The translations under genes were made by a program, and so were the position numbers. The notes under the pieces were generated by a model that saw only the letters and a list, made by a program, of their open reading frames with translations, ran no database searches and was not told the origin of the DNA. DNA of 64,000 nucleotides from Cladochytrium replicatum (Eukaryota; Chytridiomycota; Chytridiomycetes; Cladochytriales; Cladochytriaceae): the NCBI GenBank assembly GCA_025526935.1, contig JAHLKD010000072.1, positions 239,411 through 303,410 of the forward strand. The letters are read 5' to 3'. This document shows positions 36,431 through 48,100 of this stretch, piece by piece. Numbering within the stretch: the stretch's first letter is position 1; each line of letters opens with the position of its first letter.

Positions 36431-37108
36431 CTAGCTGCGATTTTGGGACTTGGAAACTGCCTTTTCCACTGCACCTAATAATGCATCCCTCCTGCCTTCA
36501 TCAAAGTATTCGTCTCTCAGAATCGCCAGGAGCATCGAGTCCCTCCATCCACCTTTGTAAAACATGTGTTTCTTGAAGGTCCCTTCCCACGTCATTCCGA
36601 CTCGTTTCGCCAGAGCAAAGCTCGGTGTATTTAAGTGATGACACTTCCATTCCACTCGAACAATGTCTGCGTTTTCGAAAGCGTGCCAGATGAGGAGTGC
36701 TGCCAGCTCTACACCGTAACCCTTTCCCTGCTCACTCATTCCAGTCCAAATGGGTCCAATTTCAACTCGAAAGTGTTCTTTCGCCGCGTTTACGTATCCG
36801 ACGACCCCGACGATCTTGCGTCCATCTGCTGATTTGTAGCTCTCATTCTCGTATGCGACGTAAAGGAGGCTGGATTTTAGCAGAATATGGGGACGGAAGA
36901 ATTCGAGAAATTCGTCGATGGTCAAGAACGGTCCAAAAGGCATGTAGAGAAAGATATCGGTTTCGACGCACGCTTGGTTGTAGAGTTTCTTTCCCAAATC
37001 GTCGTCGAGCTCCGTAATGGGCTCAAGCGTCAGTCTTGGGCCCACCAGGATGTGTGCCGGCAGTGCGTCAAAAGGACCAGAGTATTTCGCGCTGCGCACC
37101 GAAAACAT
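36431..37108 (-). CDS. GNAT-family N-acetyltransferase (RimJ/RimL-like)
   Basis: Single-exon protein of 225 aa with the GNAT fold. The N-terminal strand LVGPRLTLEPITELD is typical of the Acetyltransf_3 (RimJ/RimL-like) group. The acetyl-CoA pyrophosphate loop is seen as QGKGYGVELAALL (near 130). Downstream, VRVEWKCHHLNTPSFALAKRVGMTWEGTFKKH is the usual C-terminal half of this group. No targeting signal. It would transfer acetyl groups to a protein N-terminus or small amine; the substrate is unknown. It sits between CYP51 and a P450 relic with no evident functional link. Confidence 0.85.
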   Translation of the reverse strand: MFSVRSAKYSGPFDALPAHILVGPRLTLEPITELDDDLGKKLYNQACVETDIFLYMPFGPFLTIDEFLEFFRPHILLKSSLLYVAYENESYKSADGRKIVGVVGYVNAAKEHFRVEIGPIWTGMSEQGKGYGVELAALLIWHAFENADIVRVEWKCHHLNTPSFALAKRVGMTWEGTFKKHMFYKGGWRDSMLLAILRDEYFDEGRRDALLGAVEKAVSKSQNRS

Positions 37109-37439
37109 TTCCGATGATGATCTGGCTGGAAGTTGAACTTTCTCCTCCGTCTTAAAGGGTCAGAAGCACAAGCCCCTCGGAAACTGAAGCTGACTAAAAA
37201 ATATGAGTACATCGCGAATTGTTAATCCGTAATGATTGCGGATTCTGAACGTTTGGAGACAATGGCGGTGATGGGCGTGCGCCTTGACCTTGACAATCCA
37301 AAAGCTTTCACTCGCATTTTCTTGTTCTAAAATCAAGCTTTTTGAAAAGGCTTGCCCAAAAGTATCACCAGAAACCTCTTTTGTAATCAACGGACCTTGA
37401 TGTTCACTTCAAATTCAAGAGGACAAACAGTCAAGCCCG
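37109..37439. other. Intergenic, no gene seen
   Basis: About 330 bp between the acetyltransferase start and the end of the P450 relic. It should hold the acetyltransferase promoter. No supported frame. Confidence 0.4.
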
Positions 37440-38340
37440 TCCTTCTCAGCTAAAACTGGCATCCTTTCCCTCCACTGACGAAAAGTCAAACTTGTGCAAC
37501 ATCCTTGCTACGGCAACGAAAACAACACGAGCAGCGAGCGACACACCATGGCATATCCTCCTCCCAGTTCCAAAACTCCAGCAAAATATCCGAAAGATAC
37601 CCGAATGTCGACTCGCTTTCGATAACGCTTTCGAGGCGCCGATCGTGACGGAAACTCATCCGGCTAGTCTGCGTCCATGCTGTCGTCAACTATACGAGCT
37701 TGGACATTATCATCGTGCCCTTGGGGATCGAGTACGTGACGCCGTTGTAATCGATCCTGGCGTCCTCCGAGGCTGCGTGGGGAATGCCGAGAGGAGCTGG
37801 CGGTCGGATTCTGAGGGACTTCCCTGATGGTCGACTTTTGATAAACCTGTTTGTCCTGGTCATCGTAAGTTGGGGATGCGAGCGCTGGCCGCAACGCGGT
37901 CGAGTTCTTCATGGGCTTTGCGCTGAACTCTGGGATTTTTTGCAAGGAAAGCGAGCATCCATTCGATGGTAATCGCGGTGGTGTCGAATGCTCCCCCGAC
38001 GATGTCTCTGGTCACTTTCAAATAGCATCGATCGGTGCGTGCTCTTTCGGTTCGCAGGACAGCTGTGTTGCAGCATTCTGGGGCCTACAAAAAGTGCTCT
38101 GATCGCATTGATTTGGTCGCATTGATAGTCGACTAGCTTTGAAGTCGTGTCAGCGAGTCGCGAAAAGTCGCTTCCCTTGAGATATCGGTCCCTTTTGGGA
38201 CGCCTGCGAGACTTGAGATCCCGAACGTGCTTATGTGCCGCAGAAAGTCTGGGTCTGTGAGGTCTTTGTGACGATACCCATAGATTGCGGCAAGGATGAT
38301 GTTGATCGTCATTAAAATGAGTGCTTCACGAGGATTCAAC
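37440..38340 (-). pseudogene. Cytochrome P450 pseudogene (relic 2)
   Basis: Second decayed copy of the P450 family seen at 17.9-19.4 kb. Pieces in order: AIYGYRHKDLTDPDFLRHISTFGIS (near 38150-38290), TYDDQDKQVYQKSTIREV (near 37830-37900), then ESTFGYLSDILLEF and, after a frame change, GTGRRICHGVSLAARVVFV (near 37490-37610) and the C-terminal tail. The membrane anchor and first quarter are missing. Several frameshifts separate the pieces. Unlike relic 1 the heme Cys codon remains, but the frame is broken just before it. Confidence 0.82.
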
Positions 38341-39561
38341 TATGAGCTGGTACAAAGAGTTGCGACCCCACAAGCGCAAGAATGAAATTCATCCCAACAT
38401 ACCGTTTCCGCTGCAAATTTCCGTTCCATTACCACCAAACCCCAGACAGCATTGAAAGCAAAGATGGTGACAAAGTAGCGTTTCTCAATATGAAACATTC
38501 CTTCAGGGCGATTTTTTCCCCAAGAAAGTGAAAGATGGAGCAATACCATGAACAAAACAACAGTGTACAGCAAAAAACTCAACTCACGGACTGCACACGA
38601 AGACGGTCCCTCTCTCCCAAAACTGCTGGCTACTAGGTGCTTTAACAGTAACCTGATGTGCATGGTTTTGGAGAGCAATCGACGGGGGAATATAAAAGCC
38701 GCGAGGAATCTCTGCATTTGTAGATGAGCTGCTAGACGTTGAAAAGGTTAACGGTGTTAAACTATGAGGAGAGTCCATTCCAGTTGCGAAGAAATCAGTC
38801 ACCAAGTTCTCACTGATGCGGGTGATTTCAGCACCGATTTGCTGTAGGCTGGCTTCAACTGTTGATTCCTCTATTTGTACTGGCGTCCTCTGCAGGTAGC
38901 TGCACGTTTGCCTGGAGAATATTTAAATTCAACATCAAGCAATTGTGAGATTGAAGTGGTCATTGTGTTGCTTTCTGGGCTGTACGAGGCCGACCAAGAT
39001 CTAATTGGAGTTGTAGCCACAGGCTGGCAGGCCATATCGCTGTTGCTATTTTGTGAGATATATGATGTTTTTGGAACCCTTATTTTTTCCACAAAACAAC
39101 AATGGAAGAGAACAGTGCGAGTCACTGTCCGTTATGGTTTGCGAATGATACGTTGTTAAACGAATCGGTTCACCGAAGATGTAAATGTTTAAGCTATAAT
39201 AATGTATTTGCAAATAACACTCAGCGGTAGGACAGTCACCAAAACTCAATAAAAACTACGACCCAACGGCACTGGTAACCACTACTCGTTCGTTCCCATC
39301 CCACCATTTTGACAAAAACAGGGCATGGAGAACGATTAGAAAAAGGCAACCGACAAATAATGAAGACAACTAGGTCAAAACGGGGGATATATGTGCGCAA
39401 CATTAACAAAAGGGGGAATTACAAAAAGAGTATAAACATGGTTTCTATACAAAATAAAAAGCTATCTCCCTCCAAATAAAAAAAAAGAAATCCTTGAATG
39501 GCACATGCGATAACCCGGTCATCATCATATCATCCCAAACTCTTTTAAGTTGCACGAAAAA
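38341..39561. other. Intergenic with one coding-like stretch
   Basis: About 1.2 kb between P450 relic 2 and the ATG13 stop. On minus, about 38590-38925, one frame stays open for over 100 codons, has a Ser-rich middle and ends at a good GTGAGT donor. No second exon fits it in phase and no domain is recognised, so it may be an orphan exon or chance. The rest, 38.95-39.56 kb, is AT-rich and probably includes the ATG13 3' UTR. Confidence 0.3.
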
Positions 39562-42500
39562 TCAAGCTGATCCATCTCCATGCAAATCAAACGAACTCAG
39601 CCGGAATATCAACTCATCCTCATCGCCAGTCGCACCAGCAACATTCCCTTCCTCGCTCGTCCTCCTCTCCCTCTTCCCCGCATCTACACCTCTCTCGTTA
39701 ACCCCTCTCACACCTCCAATCCCCATCATCGTAAATCCCTCGTGATGCGACAACGGCCTCCGTCGTCGTCCCCATCCGTCCCGGTCCTCCGCTTCCTCGC
39801 GCTGCTCCAAACCCCCGCCGCTGATTCCACCCCACCGTCGTCCGCCCGCATTCGGCACCATCATACTCATCGAAACGTACGGCTTTCTCGCCACGATCGT
39901 GTCCTCGTCGTGGTGCTGGTGCATGTCAAAGATCCCCCCGTCGGTGGCAGTGCGTCTGCGTGGGCGGGGTTCGATGGGGATCCCGCCCGGTGGCTCGATG
40001 ACTTGCGCTGCGAGCGCGTCGTCTTCGTCGTCGGTGCGCTCGGGAGATACGGCCCGCGGCGGAGAAAGAGCGGTGTACACGGGCATGTTGGTTTCGAACG
40101 CTGCGGGTCTGGACGGCGTGCCCTCGGGTTCCATGACGAGTCCTCCCACGCTCGTGTGCCTCGGGTCCTCTTCTTGCGTGGTTTCTCCGCCGACTGTAAA
40201 CGTCGTAGTTGCTCTTTCTGTTGTCGGACTCCATTGATCTAATCCATGTGCAGCTCCACTACGCACGGACACGTCGGAATCGTGTTCGATCCCGGTTGTC
40301 GATTTTGAAGACGTTGAAGTGGTCGATGGCGGTGAGACTATCGATGACGTGATGGACGAGGTAGAACCATGGACTGAAGAAAGATGCAGAGCCGACACTG
40401 GCGCGGCGTTGCTGGGTACTCGCTGCTCTACTGAGTCGCGTGGTGCGAGAACAACCGTTTCCACCTCTTCAGAGTCCAAAATTCGAGTTGTCGCAGTTGC
40501 AGAAGAATCATCAGTCCGTTCCTTGGAAGGGTCAGAGTCTGCATCGCACAGAATCGGCTCGTTTCGCGCAAGCGGCGACGTGGGGGAGATCGCCGTTCTG
40601 GCAGCTACATTGCTGGGCTCGATTGAAGAGCTGGGTTGATTTGAAGCACCGGCCAATGGTTGAGATGAACCGAATAGAACAAAACCTGTCCCGTACGAGG
40701 GCTCGGGTACTTGTTGGGAGTGTGGCGATAGTTGTTCCGGTTCAGACGCCAGAACGGAAGACAGCAGATTCTCGGCAAATGAAGCGTTCAGGTCGCGCAG
40801 TTGTTGGAATCTGGTGAGTGCCGACTGATGAACAGTTTTTGTCAGTTGATTCGTGCAAACGCGGTATATTCCCTCAAGTTACCTTGCTCTTTGTCCTTCT
40901 AGCCAGCATACTTTCCGTCATTGAACCAGACAGCAAGTAGGAAGCAGAACCGCTCGGGCTCGTGGCGATCGCTGCAGATGATACGCCACCTCTGCCAACG
41001 GACCCACCTGTATTCCCCTCGATACCTTGCTCGATGGACAGCATCGACTGACGTTTTGACGAGGTCCCCGAACGTCCGTAAGATCCTCTTGCGCTCCCCG
41101 GCCCACTATCCCCACTTTCAGCGTTGTCCCGTTGGAATCCATGTGGAGGTGAGAGTCCAGTCATTCCAGATCGAAGATCAGAATCCTCCTGTAGGGAGTC
41201 GAGCGAGACGCGTCGATTTTCTAGGACCATCAACCCGCCTCCGCGTTGGTTTCCCAAACCCCAGAACTCCATAGATGACCCAGACTCATACGATCGCTGA
41301 GAGATTGTATTGTCCAGAGAGTGCTGGCCTATTGAAGTACCGACTCCTAATCTTGGAGACCCGGTCATCGACGAGCCGGAATATGACCCGGCTGTGAGAA
41401 CACCGGTGGCAACCGCTCCCCGTACAGAGGACGCTGAAGGTACTTTCATCAACTCCGGGAACTCGTGGATCGGGAAAGTGAACGACGATCGACGTGATGA
41501 CGATGACGTTCTGTTTGGATTTGAGCTAGTTTGATTTAACCCGACGATTGGATGTGGTTGGCTTCCTGTCCCCGGCGGCGAAAATCGCGTGCTGGCACCA
41601 AGGGGGATCGCCATGGGTTGCTGTTCGAGACTCGAAGGCATCATGCTCTCAGTTACACCAAATACAGAGCTCGGTCCAACACCTGTAAGTGGACCTCCGC
41701 CTTGCGAAGAACCAGTCATGGAATTTGCTGATCCGTAAGACGCAGTATTTTGGGTTGCGGCAATGGCGGCATTCTTCACCATCAACACTCCACGCAATGA
41801 GCTAGTCGAAGGTGTTTTCTTTGCAGATCGTTGATAGGGATATGACCCAACGTACTGCCCACCACTTCCCATGAACATCAATTCGGGTGGGGAAATCGGA
41901 GACACCCCAGAGCTCCCTCCATACATTTCGTCACCACTTCCAAAACCGGAGACAAATCCCATGGCGGGACTTGCGATCGTTCGCGGGCCACCGGAATTAG
42001 GGCTCATTTGTCGCATGCCTCCGACAATTCCGGTACGGGAAACATACGGATGCTGAGATCCAATGGACCCGGCATCAGCGTCAGATGGGAACGCAACGCC
42101 TTCAGGTATTGGGGGTGGTCCAGGAGAGAACGAATGCTGTCGACTAACGGGCACCGAGGGCGTTCGTGCTGCGATTGGAAAGGGAGACGCGGATTGACTA
42201 GGCGGAGTTGATAATGGTCGGGCTAGAGCAGACGATCCAGTAGCCGCGGCACTTCGTATGCTCTGTTGTTGATACGACTGTCGTACAGTGGACTCAACGT
42301 ATTGTTCTGAACCAAGATCTGATTCGCGATGTCGTAAAGGCGGGTTTGAGGGTGATCCGACGGTTAAAGACCATCGCTGCGGTGCTGAGGATGGACCTGA
42401 GCTTCGGTCTGATGGTACTGACCTTCCCGTGAAGGCATGCTCGGATGATCTTCGCGATGACGAAAAGAAGTTCTCTTCCATGTCGGTGAACTTTGAGTTA

Positions 42501-43779
42501 AAAAACTGATCGTGCTCGTCAACTGAGAAATCACACTGCAGTCGCCAAGCGACATGTAAAGAAAACACGCTGTAGAATGTATGTTTAAAACGACTCGCTG
42601 GGGCGACATATGGAGATGATTACCCGTATGGTGTGTCGATAGTTCCAAAATTGTACTCGGAAACGCCTTTTCTCATATCTCCACCAACGTGCAAAAGATC
42701 TAAATTTCAAATATTCAGTTTCAACCTCTCACAACGTCCCAAAGTTCGGACCTAATCCGGCCTCATCAGCCGGGGTGATCCGAGACGTGGAAAGCCGGTA
42801 TCCCACTCTTAGGGAAGAATCTGCATTTCTTGTAAGACGACGAAACAGGCGATAAGCAGGCATCAGACGTACAAAAGAGTACAATGAGCGAAAAAACATT
42901 GCACTCTTCTTGTATATGACCGGGAGATCAGGAGGATTGGAGGGGACGGGATGGCTGAAAGAGAGGGCGAGAATGAGAAACAAATCGTCGCATATTCCCG
43001 TTCGTTCCACTCACGACAGAGTGAGTTGCCATGTTTCCAGCAGAATCGCTCGTTTGAGCCCCTCTTCGCCAGTATTTGGATCAATAAAACGGAGAAGATC
43101 GGGAGTCACTCTCTGGCGTCGAGACTGCTCGTCTTTGACCATCAAAGAAACTTTCTCGTGATCTAGTTCCCCGATATCCAAGAAAAGGTCGATTGTGAGG
43201 GGTGGTGGTTGAGGGGAGTTTACCGCATTTGAACGCCAGTAACGAAGCTCCTCCTTCACCGGCTCGATGTCCTCCATCTCAAGATTAAACTTAAGAGCAT
43301 CATCAGTAAGGGTGCCTAGTCTTCAGTGGATCGAGTCACGATTACCCATTTGTTGGTCTTCTTCTGGCCCGTCAGCGAGGTTCGACGCGAATCAGGAGTC
43401 GAGCTTCCAGAGTACGGATGTGACCAGCGCGCCTGGATAATGACCTGTGCGCATTTGGAGTAGAACTAGAATTCGGGAAGGTCAAGTCGTTTGTAGCGAA
43501 ACATCATTTAGCCTGCGATAGGGAACGGAAAGCACACTGAGCGCTCACATTTTGAATGACCTGCTCTGTGCGATTGATGGATGTGGTCGATGACGGTCCT
43601 GAGCGAGGAAGCGAAGCATTTGGCAGTGCGGGACTGAACATGGGTCCAGCACCGGAAGAAATGGAGCGGGTTGATGTGGATAACGGGGAATCGTCGTAGG
43701 AGCGAGGATGCGACGATATTGAGTAGACGGGGGGCCAGACAGCGCCGGATGATGGTTGGGTGAAGTTCTGGTCCGACAT
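39562..43779 (-). CDS. ATG13: Autophagy regulator Atg13 (HORMA domain)
   Basis: Regulatory subunit of the Atg1 kinase complex that starts autophagosome formation. Exons 43779-43549, 43465-43346, 43289-43015, 42954-42752, 42699-42624, 42569-40883 and 40824-39562 give about 1284 aa. The HORMA region spans roughly residues 65-320: EQVIQNFYSKCAQVII, NKWFNLEMED, RAILLETWQL, PVIYKKSAMFFRSLYSFVRL, MPAYRLFRRL and FGTIDTPYG-VFSLHVAWR. The remaining 900 residues are Ser/Gly/Pro-rich and disordered, as is usual where Atg1, Atg17 and phosphorylation sites lie, though longer than in yeasts. The exon 4 donor is uncertain: a strong GTGAGA site at 42732 gives a phase clash, while a weak GTCCGA at 42751 keeps the frame and gives AGL-DLLHVGGD. 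Confidence 0.85.
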
Positions 43780-44330
43780 TTTAAGCCGACACGAATGTGA
43801 TCGATGTGAACGGAAGGTAAGACACAGCAGGGAGGACAGCAGGACTAGACGTGGAGGGCATTTCCCTCAGGGGGCAGCAGACGCACTCCGACTTGGCAGA
43901 TCCGGTTTCGCAGTTGACTGGCCGACAGGAGAGACCGCAAGGCTAGAAGTTATAATTAATTTGCTATAAAAAGTCTAAGCCTGTAGAAAGTGTTAAGCAA
44001 CTGGAATTAAATACTGCAAAATCATCCGTTCAGTTGTTGAAATTGCCTTCTTTATTGTTGGGACTAGGCTAATCGATCAATGTGCCCACCTGCTTGTCTG
44101 CAAACAACAATGGATCGCTATGCACGGCGGTACTAAACAAAAGAAGGAAACATCACAATCCAACTTATTCGTTTCCAGAATGGGACATTTAAAACACCAC
44201 ATCCTTTCGCCGAGAGCGAAGGAGCTGTGTGCATCATAGAAGACTATTATAAAAGAATCGAATGTGCGGGGGAGGGGGGGGTAGAAATTCAGCACGTTTG
44301 GGGTATTCATAGAGTGTTCGAGGAAGTCAA
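43780..44330. other. Intergenic upstream of ATG13
   Basis: About 550 bp between the ATG13 start and the glucoamylase stop, both on minus. No gene seen. It holds the ATG13 promoter and the 3' flank of the glucoamylase. Confidence 0.45.
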
Positions 44331-46174
44331 TCAGTTCAGACCGTGGTGATGACGGCGGCAACGAGCAGCAGCCGTAAAGTTTCCGCTGTTCACGATCGCC
44401 TGGCGGGCCTCGTTGGCAGTCGAGAGTGCAGCGTACGACCAGGTCAGATCGGACACGCCTGTCGCGACACCGTCGTTGCGGCTGTACTGCTCGTTTGGCG
44501 TTGAATTTCCCGCTGCCGCGGGGGTACGTGGTTCTGGCGGCGAGACCTGCGGGACAGGCGCCGGTGAAGAAGGGCTGATTGATCGAGGTCACTGTTAGGG
44601 AACCCGCTGTCGAGGTACAGCTTGGCGAAGCGCTGGTACACCTCGGCGAAGGAGAGGGTGCAGAGGAACCAGGGGTTACCCTGGCTGTTGCCGATGCCCT
44701 TGTAGGTGTCACCGTAGTACCGGCCGATCGCGCACGGCATGCTCAGGTTGTTGTTGTCGAGGAGCGAGCGGGAGTTGAGGGCGTACCCGGTCGCGAAACC
44801 TTTGGCGAACTCGTATAGGGAGACGAGGACCTTTTCGTCGTTGGGGGCGTAGAAACCGTCGTTGGTGGAGCCGGCGATGACTCCGAGGGGAATCGCAGAG
44901 TCGAGACGCCGACCGTTCTGGGTGGTCATAATCGTTCCACCAGTGAAGAAGTTGTCGTTGATCCTCGATTGAATGGCGGATGCCTGCTGGTTGTAGAAAG
45001 CGATCGCACCGGTGTCTCCAACACTCTGGGCGAAATTGGCACCATCGAGGAGAGCTTTGCGCTGAACCATCAGCGTGAAGAAGTGGATTCCACGCTGCTC
45101 TTCCCAGAGATCGCAGTTGTTGGTGTCAAAGTATTTGGCGGACTTTGAGACGAACTCGAGATCGGGCTTGATCACCGAGTTGGTTCCGTTCCGCGCGTCG
45201 ACATCGGTCGCAAGGCTACCACTGTTGGCAAGGTAAGAGTTAAAGAATCGAACGAATGCGCTTGCCGTGAAAAAAACAGACAACTTTAGGGCAGCCATAC
45301 AGAACAGTTCTTATTGCTCCATACCTCGAATGGCAGGGTCGTCGTTTTGAGGACGGCACCAAGCTCCAGTGAAAGTTCCATCAACGTTGAACTTGGCTTC
45401 TCCGGGACCGGTGAGTGCGCCAATGTTCTGGATCTTGTGCGAGAAATCACGGTGGTCGAAGAACAACTCTGATAAGTTGTGCTCTTGGTGGAAGTGTATC
45501 ACTTGGCAACCTAATCAGAAAAGCATAGATTCGATCAGTCCACATATTCTCTTGAAGAGCAATACTACATACCATCCAAGACGAGCCCGGCGTCGCGAAT
45601 CCAGTGGAAGGAGTAGTCCTGGTTAATGGGTTGGGATTGAGGAGCTGCAATAACGAACCGGCAAGCATGTTGGCGGGGTGAATGTTTGCTGGTTTGAGCA
45701 ACGGGAACAGCCGCGGCGAGCCAGGAGTTGATGTCTGCGCCAAGACCGGGAAGTCCAGTGGAACCAGTGAGAGCAGCCGTCGTGGTTTTGGTCGTGGTTG
45801 TCACCGCAGCAGTCGTAGTAGGTTGCGTACTACATCACAATTGCACAGCATTTGCTTTTTGATCAAAAACGTTCGCGATCTTATGATACTCACCGAGACG
45901 TAGAATTGAGAAGTACCGGCAGCACTTTGTTGCTGCTGTTAGGTCCACTGCTGTAGACCGCCGCGCATGTGTTCGACTAGCTACCTTGTTGGCATAGTTT
46001 ACAGTAACGGTCCTGGGTGAACGTGTAGTTGTACAGAGTGATTGTGACAGTCGAAGTCGATCCATCGAATGAGTACGAGTTCACCTTGACTGGCGTTTCA
46101 GCCCCAACGGACATCCCCGAAAGGATGACGGTGAAGATCGCGGCGACGAAGGTACGAAGAGTTTCGGAATGCAT
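44331..46174 (-). pseudogene. GH15 glucoamylase with CBM21, frameshifted
   Basis: Secreted starch-degrading enzyme (releases glucose from starch ends) in which the frame is interrupted repeatedly. Order: signal peptide (MHSETLRTFVAAIFTVILSG), a starch-binding CBM21-like start (VNSYSFDGSTSTVTITLYNY), a Thr-rich linker (TTTAAVTTTTKTTT), then GH15 blocks INSWLAAAVPVA, DYSFHWIRDAGLVLDGM, GPGEAKFNVDGTFTGAW, IKPDLEFVSKSA and DLWEEQRGIHFFTLMVQRK (with the catalytic-region Glu pair), then GSLTVTSINQPFF and EQYSRNDGVATGVSDLTWSY. Frame changes are needed near 46020, 45690 and 45660 (a compensating pair), 44590 and 44530, and the intron near 45290 is out of phase. Neighbouring genes show none, so decay is more likely than general sequencing error. 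A GC-rich coding bias remains. Confidence 0.72.
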
Positions 46175-47450
46175 GACGTCGAAACCTGCAATTCTGCTGT
46201 CATATCAGATTCTGCTCCAAAGTTGATGCCTGTCAGAAACTCACCTGAAAATGGATGATCAAAGGTTAAGTATTGAATTTGCTGGATGAGGGTGGGGAGA
46301 CATGTTTGTTATGCAGATTCCATAGTCTTTTAACCTTCATGCTGCAAAAGAAACCCACGAACACCTTCCTGCCTGCCCGAATGACTGATCCTTCATGCAC
46401 GTCACGAGTGCACTTGTTCGCGGTGGACACGGAAAACGATGCATATGTTGAACCTTTCAGGCAACGTTTTACTGTCGATCGGTGCATCGATGACACCGCT
46501 CTAAATTCGTCAAAGAAAATTTATAATAAAGCAGCGCATAGCTCCTGTGGGTACCTTCCAGACTGTGCAGATCACGGCAAATGGCAAAAGCAACTTCAGG
46601 CGCGACGATTAAATGGGATTTGCAGAAACTCATTCGGCAAGCCAAGGTGTCCACTCCGGTTATCTTCTGTGTTGAATGTCCTTGAGCACCTCCTCTCTAT
46701 CTTGAAAGATCGGCTTAGAAATTCGACATTTCCTGAAAACTCGGTCCAGTGTGCCGTGCTCCCATACGAAGTGATTCCTCCGTGCAAATCATGGGCAAAG
46801 CAACCTTTACCTAATCTCGTGCAATGGAACATTTTTGAACGCCGGGTGCAAGAAATTCATTGCATTCCTCATGACCACTGTATGTTTAACGGCACTTCCT
46901 CGCGCTGGAACGACCCGATGAAGTGACCCAGGATATTAGAGAATTCGCATAGACAAAGGTGAGCTTTTGATCTGTCACAGACTCGTATCATTTAAACTAT
47001 TTATACTGAAGTTGTTCTGCAAGGCTGCGTCCGCTTTGCGCAACTGAAGCTGATGGAAGCAATTAATGTGGGGTCGCAGACCGTCTGATAATTTATGCTC
47101 CGAACATTTTAGGTTTTTAAAAGGTTATGGTTTATCGGAATCGTGGTGTTTTTTCAGTTTGTTGACATGTTTAAATGCCAAAGTAGAAGGACTATGAACT
47201 TGCTAGATATCCTCTGCCTTGTGCTGAGGAGAGAGACAACAATTACGTAGTTTCCGTTTTGCTCGCAACTTCTGTGAGGTGTTAAATGTGCAGACTACCA
47301 GGGCTTGTTTCTCAAATAGAAAGAGATGAACAGGAGGTGGGTCCGTCGTGTTCTCCGAAAGAGAATATGCTACTCGCGACGATCAGTATCTGGTACGCTC
47401 AACGATTGTTGCTTTTGTTCAATAATATTTGATAAGCACATAAATATAGA
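46175..47450. other. Intergenic region, one doubtful ORF
   Basis: About 1.3 kb upstream of the glucoamylase and downstream of SPC1. A 217-codon frame on plus (46273-46926) has no domain, no repeat and an unusual composition; it may be chance or a decayed gene. The remainder, 46.93-47.45 kb, is AT-rich with no open frame of note. Confidence 0.35.
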
Positions 47451-47928
47451 TCAAAAGAGTCCCAGTGACCACCACGCCGGTTTCTTCTTGGTTTTCTGAG
47501 CACCTCCATCGGATTCGGGTTCAATAGGATCCTCGATCTTTGGAAGCCATTTTACAGGATGGCGATTGAACACTGGCCAACCAGGAACAAGCAACTGATA
47601 AGGATTCAACAGTGGCGAAATGAAATTTCCATCTGGCCGGTTTGCGAATACATACCAGAAAGCTCAACGCGGTTCCGATTCCTAGACAGCCAAATACGAC
47701 TCGAATCGATTGTAATGCATACCCGACTACCAAACCGACGAACTAATGTTGTGGAATGTTATTTGTGAATTCAAATTCCTTGCACTAGCACATACGCCCG
47801 AGCTCCACAACAAGACTTGGCAGACCAGTTCGGCCTGCCGCTGCCCCTCAAAGTCCTGCAGAGTCACACATCAGCAACACCTACTTTTTATCTCTTTTTC
47901 TAATAAAAAATACCATTGTTTCCAGCAT
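47451..47928 (-). CDS. SPC1: Signal peptidase complex subunit 1
   Basis: Small ER membrane subunit of the signal peptidase complex, which removes signal peptides from entering proteins. Exons 47928-47914, 47855-47796, 47742-47656 and 47594-47451 give 101 aa, the usual size. The start MLETM-DFEGQRQAEL matches the DFxGQR-AE motif of this family. Two hydrophobic segments (roughly 20-35 and 38-60) would form the hairpin in the membrane. The signature LLVPGWPVFNRHPVKWLP, the cytosolic W-P-x-RHP-KWLP motif, follows. The tail is charged, ending KKPAWWSLGLF. All introns are phase 0. The first exon is only 15 nt, so that start needs transcript support. Head to head with the ER chaperone gene SCJ1. Confidence 0.85.
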
Positions 47929-48100
47929 TCCTAGTCTGGCCAATAGATCCGCGCCACGTTCATCCTCCAAAGTTGAGAGATCTCACCACTGGGGAAAGAA
48001 GTGTGCTGCGTGTGCATCGTAGGGGAATATCGGTACAGTACGACAGCTCGGAAGACTGGAGTTTAGAACGTGTGGTCGCCAATTACCACAAAGCACCGAA
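47929..48100. promoter_or_regulatory. Shared promoter of SPC1 and SCJ1
   Basis: About 172 bp between the divergent start codons of two ER-function genes. No clear TATA box is seen. An unfolded-protein-response element (CAGCGTG-type) is not evident. Confidence 0.5.

Noticed and set aside
46273-46926. 217-codon plus-strand frame
   Set aside because: No domain, no repeat, no splice or promoter support, and opposing minus frames of similar size. Not called as a gene.
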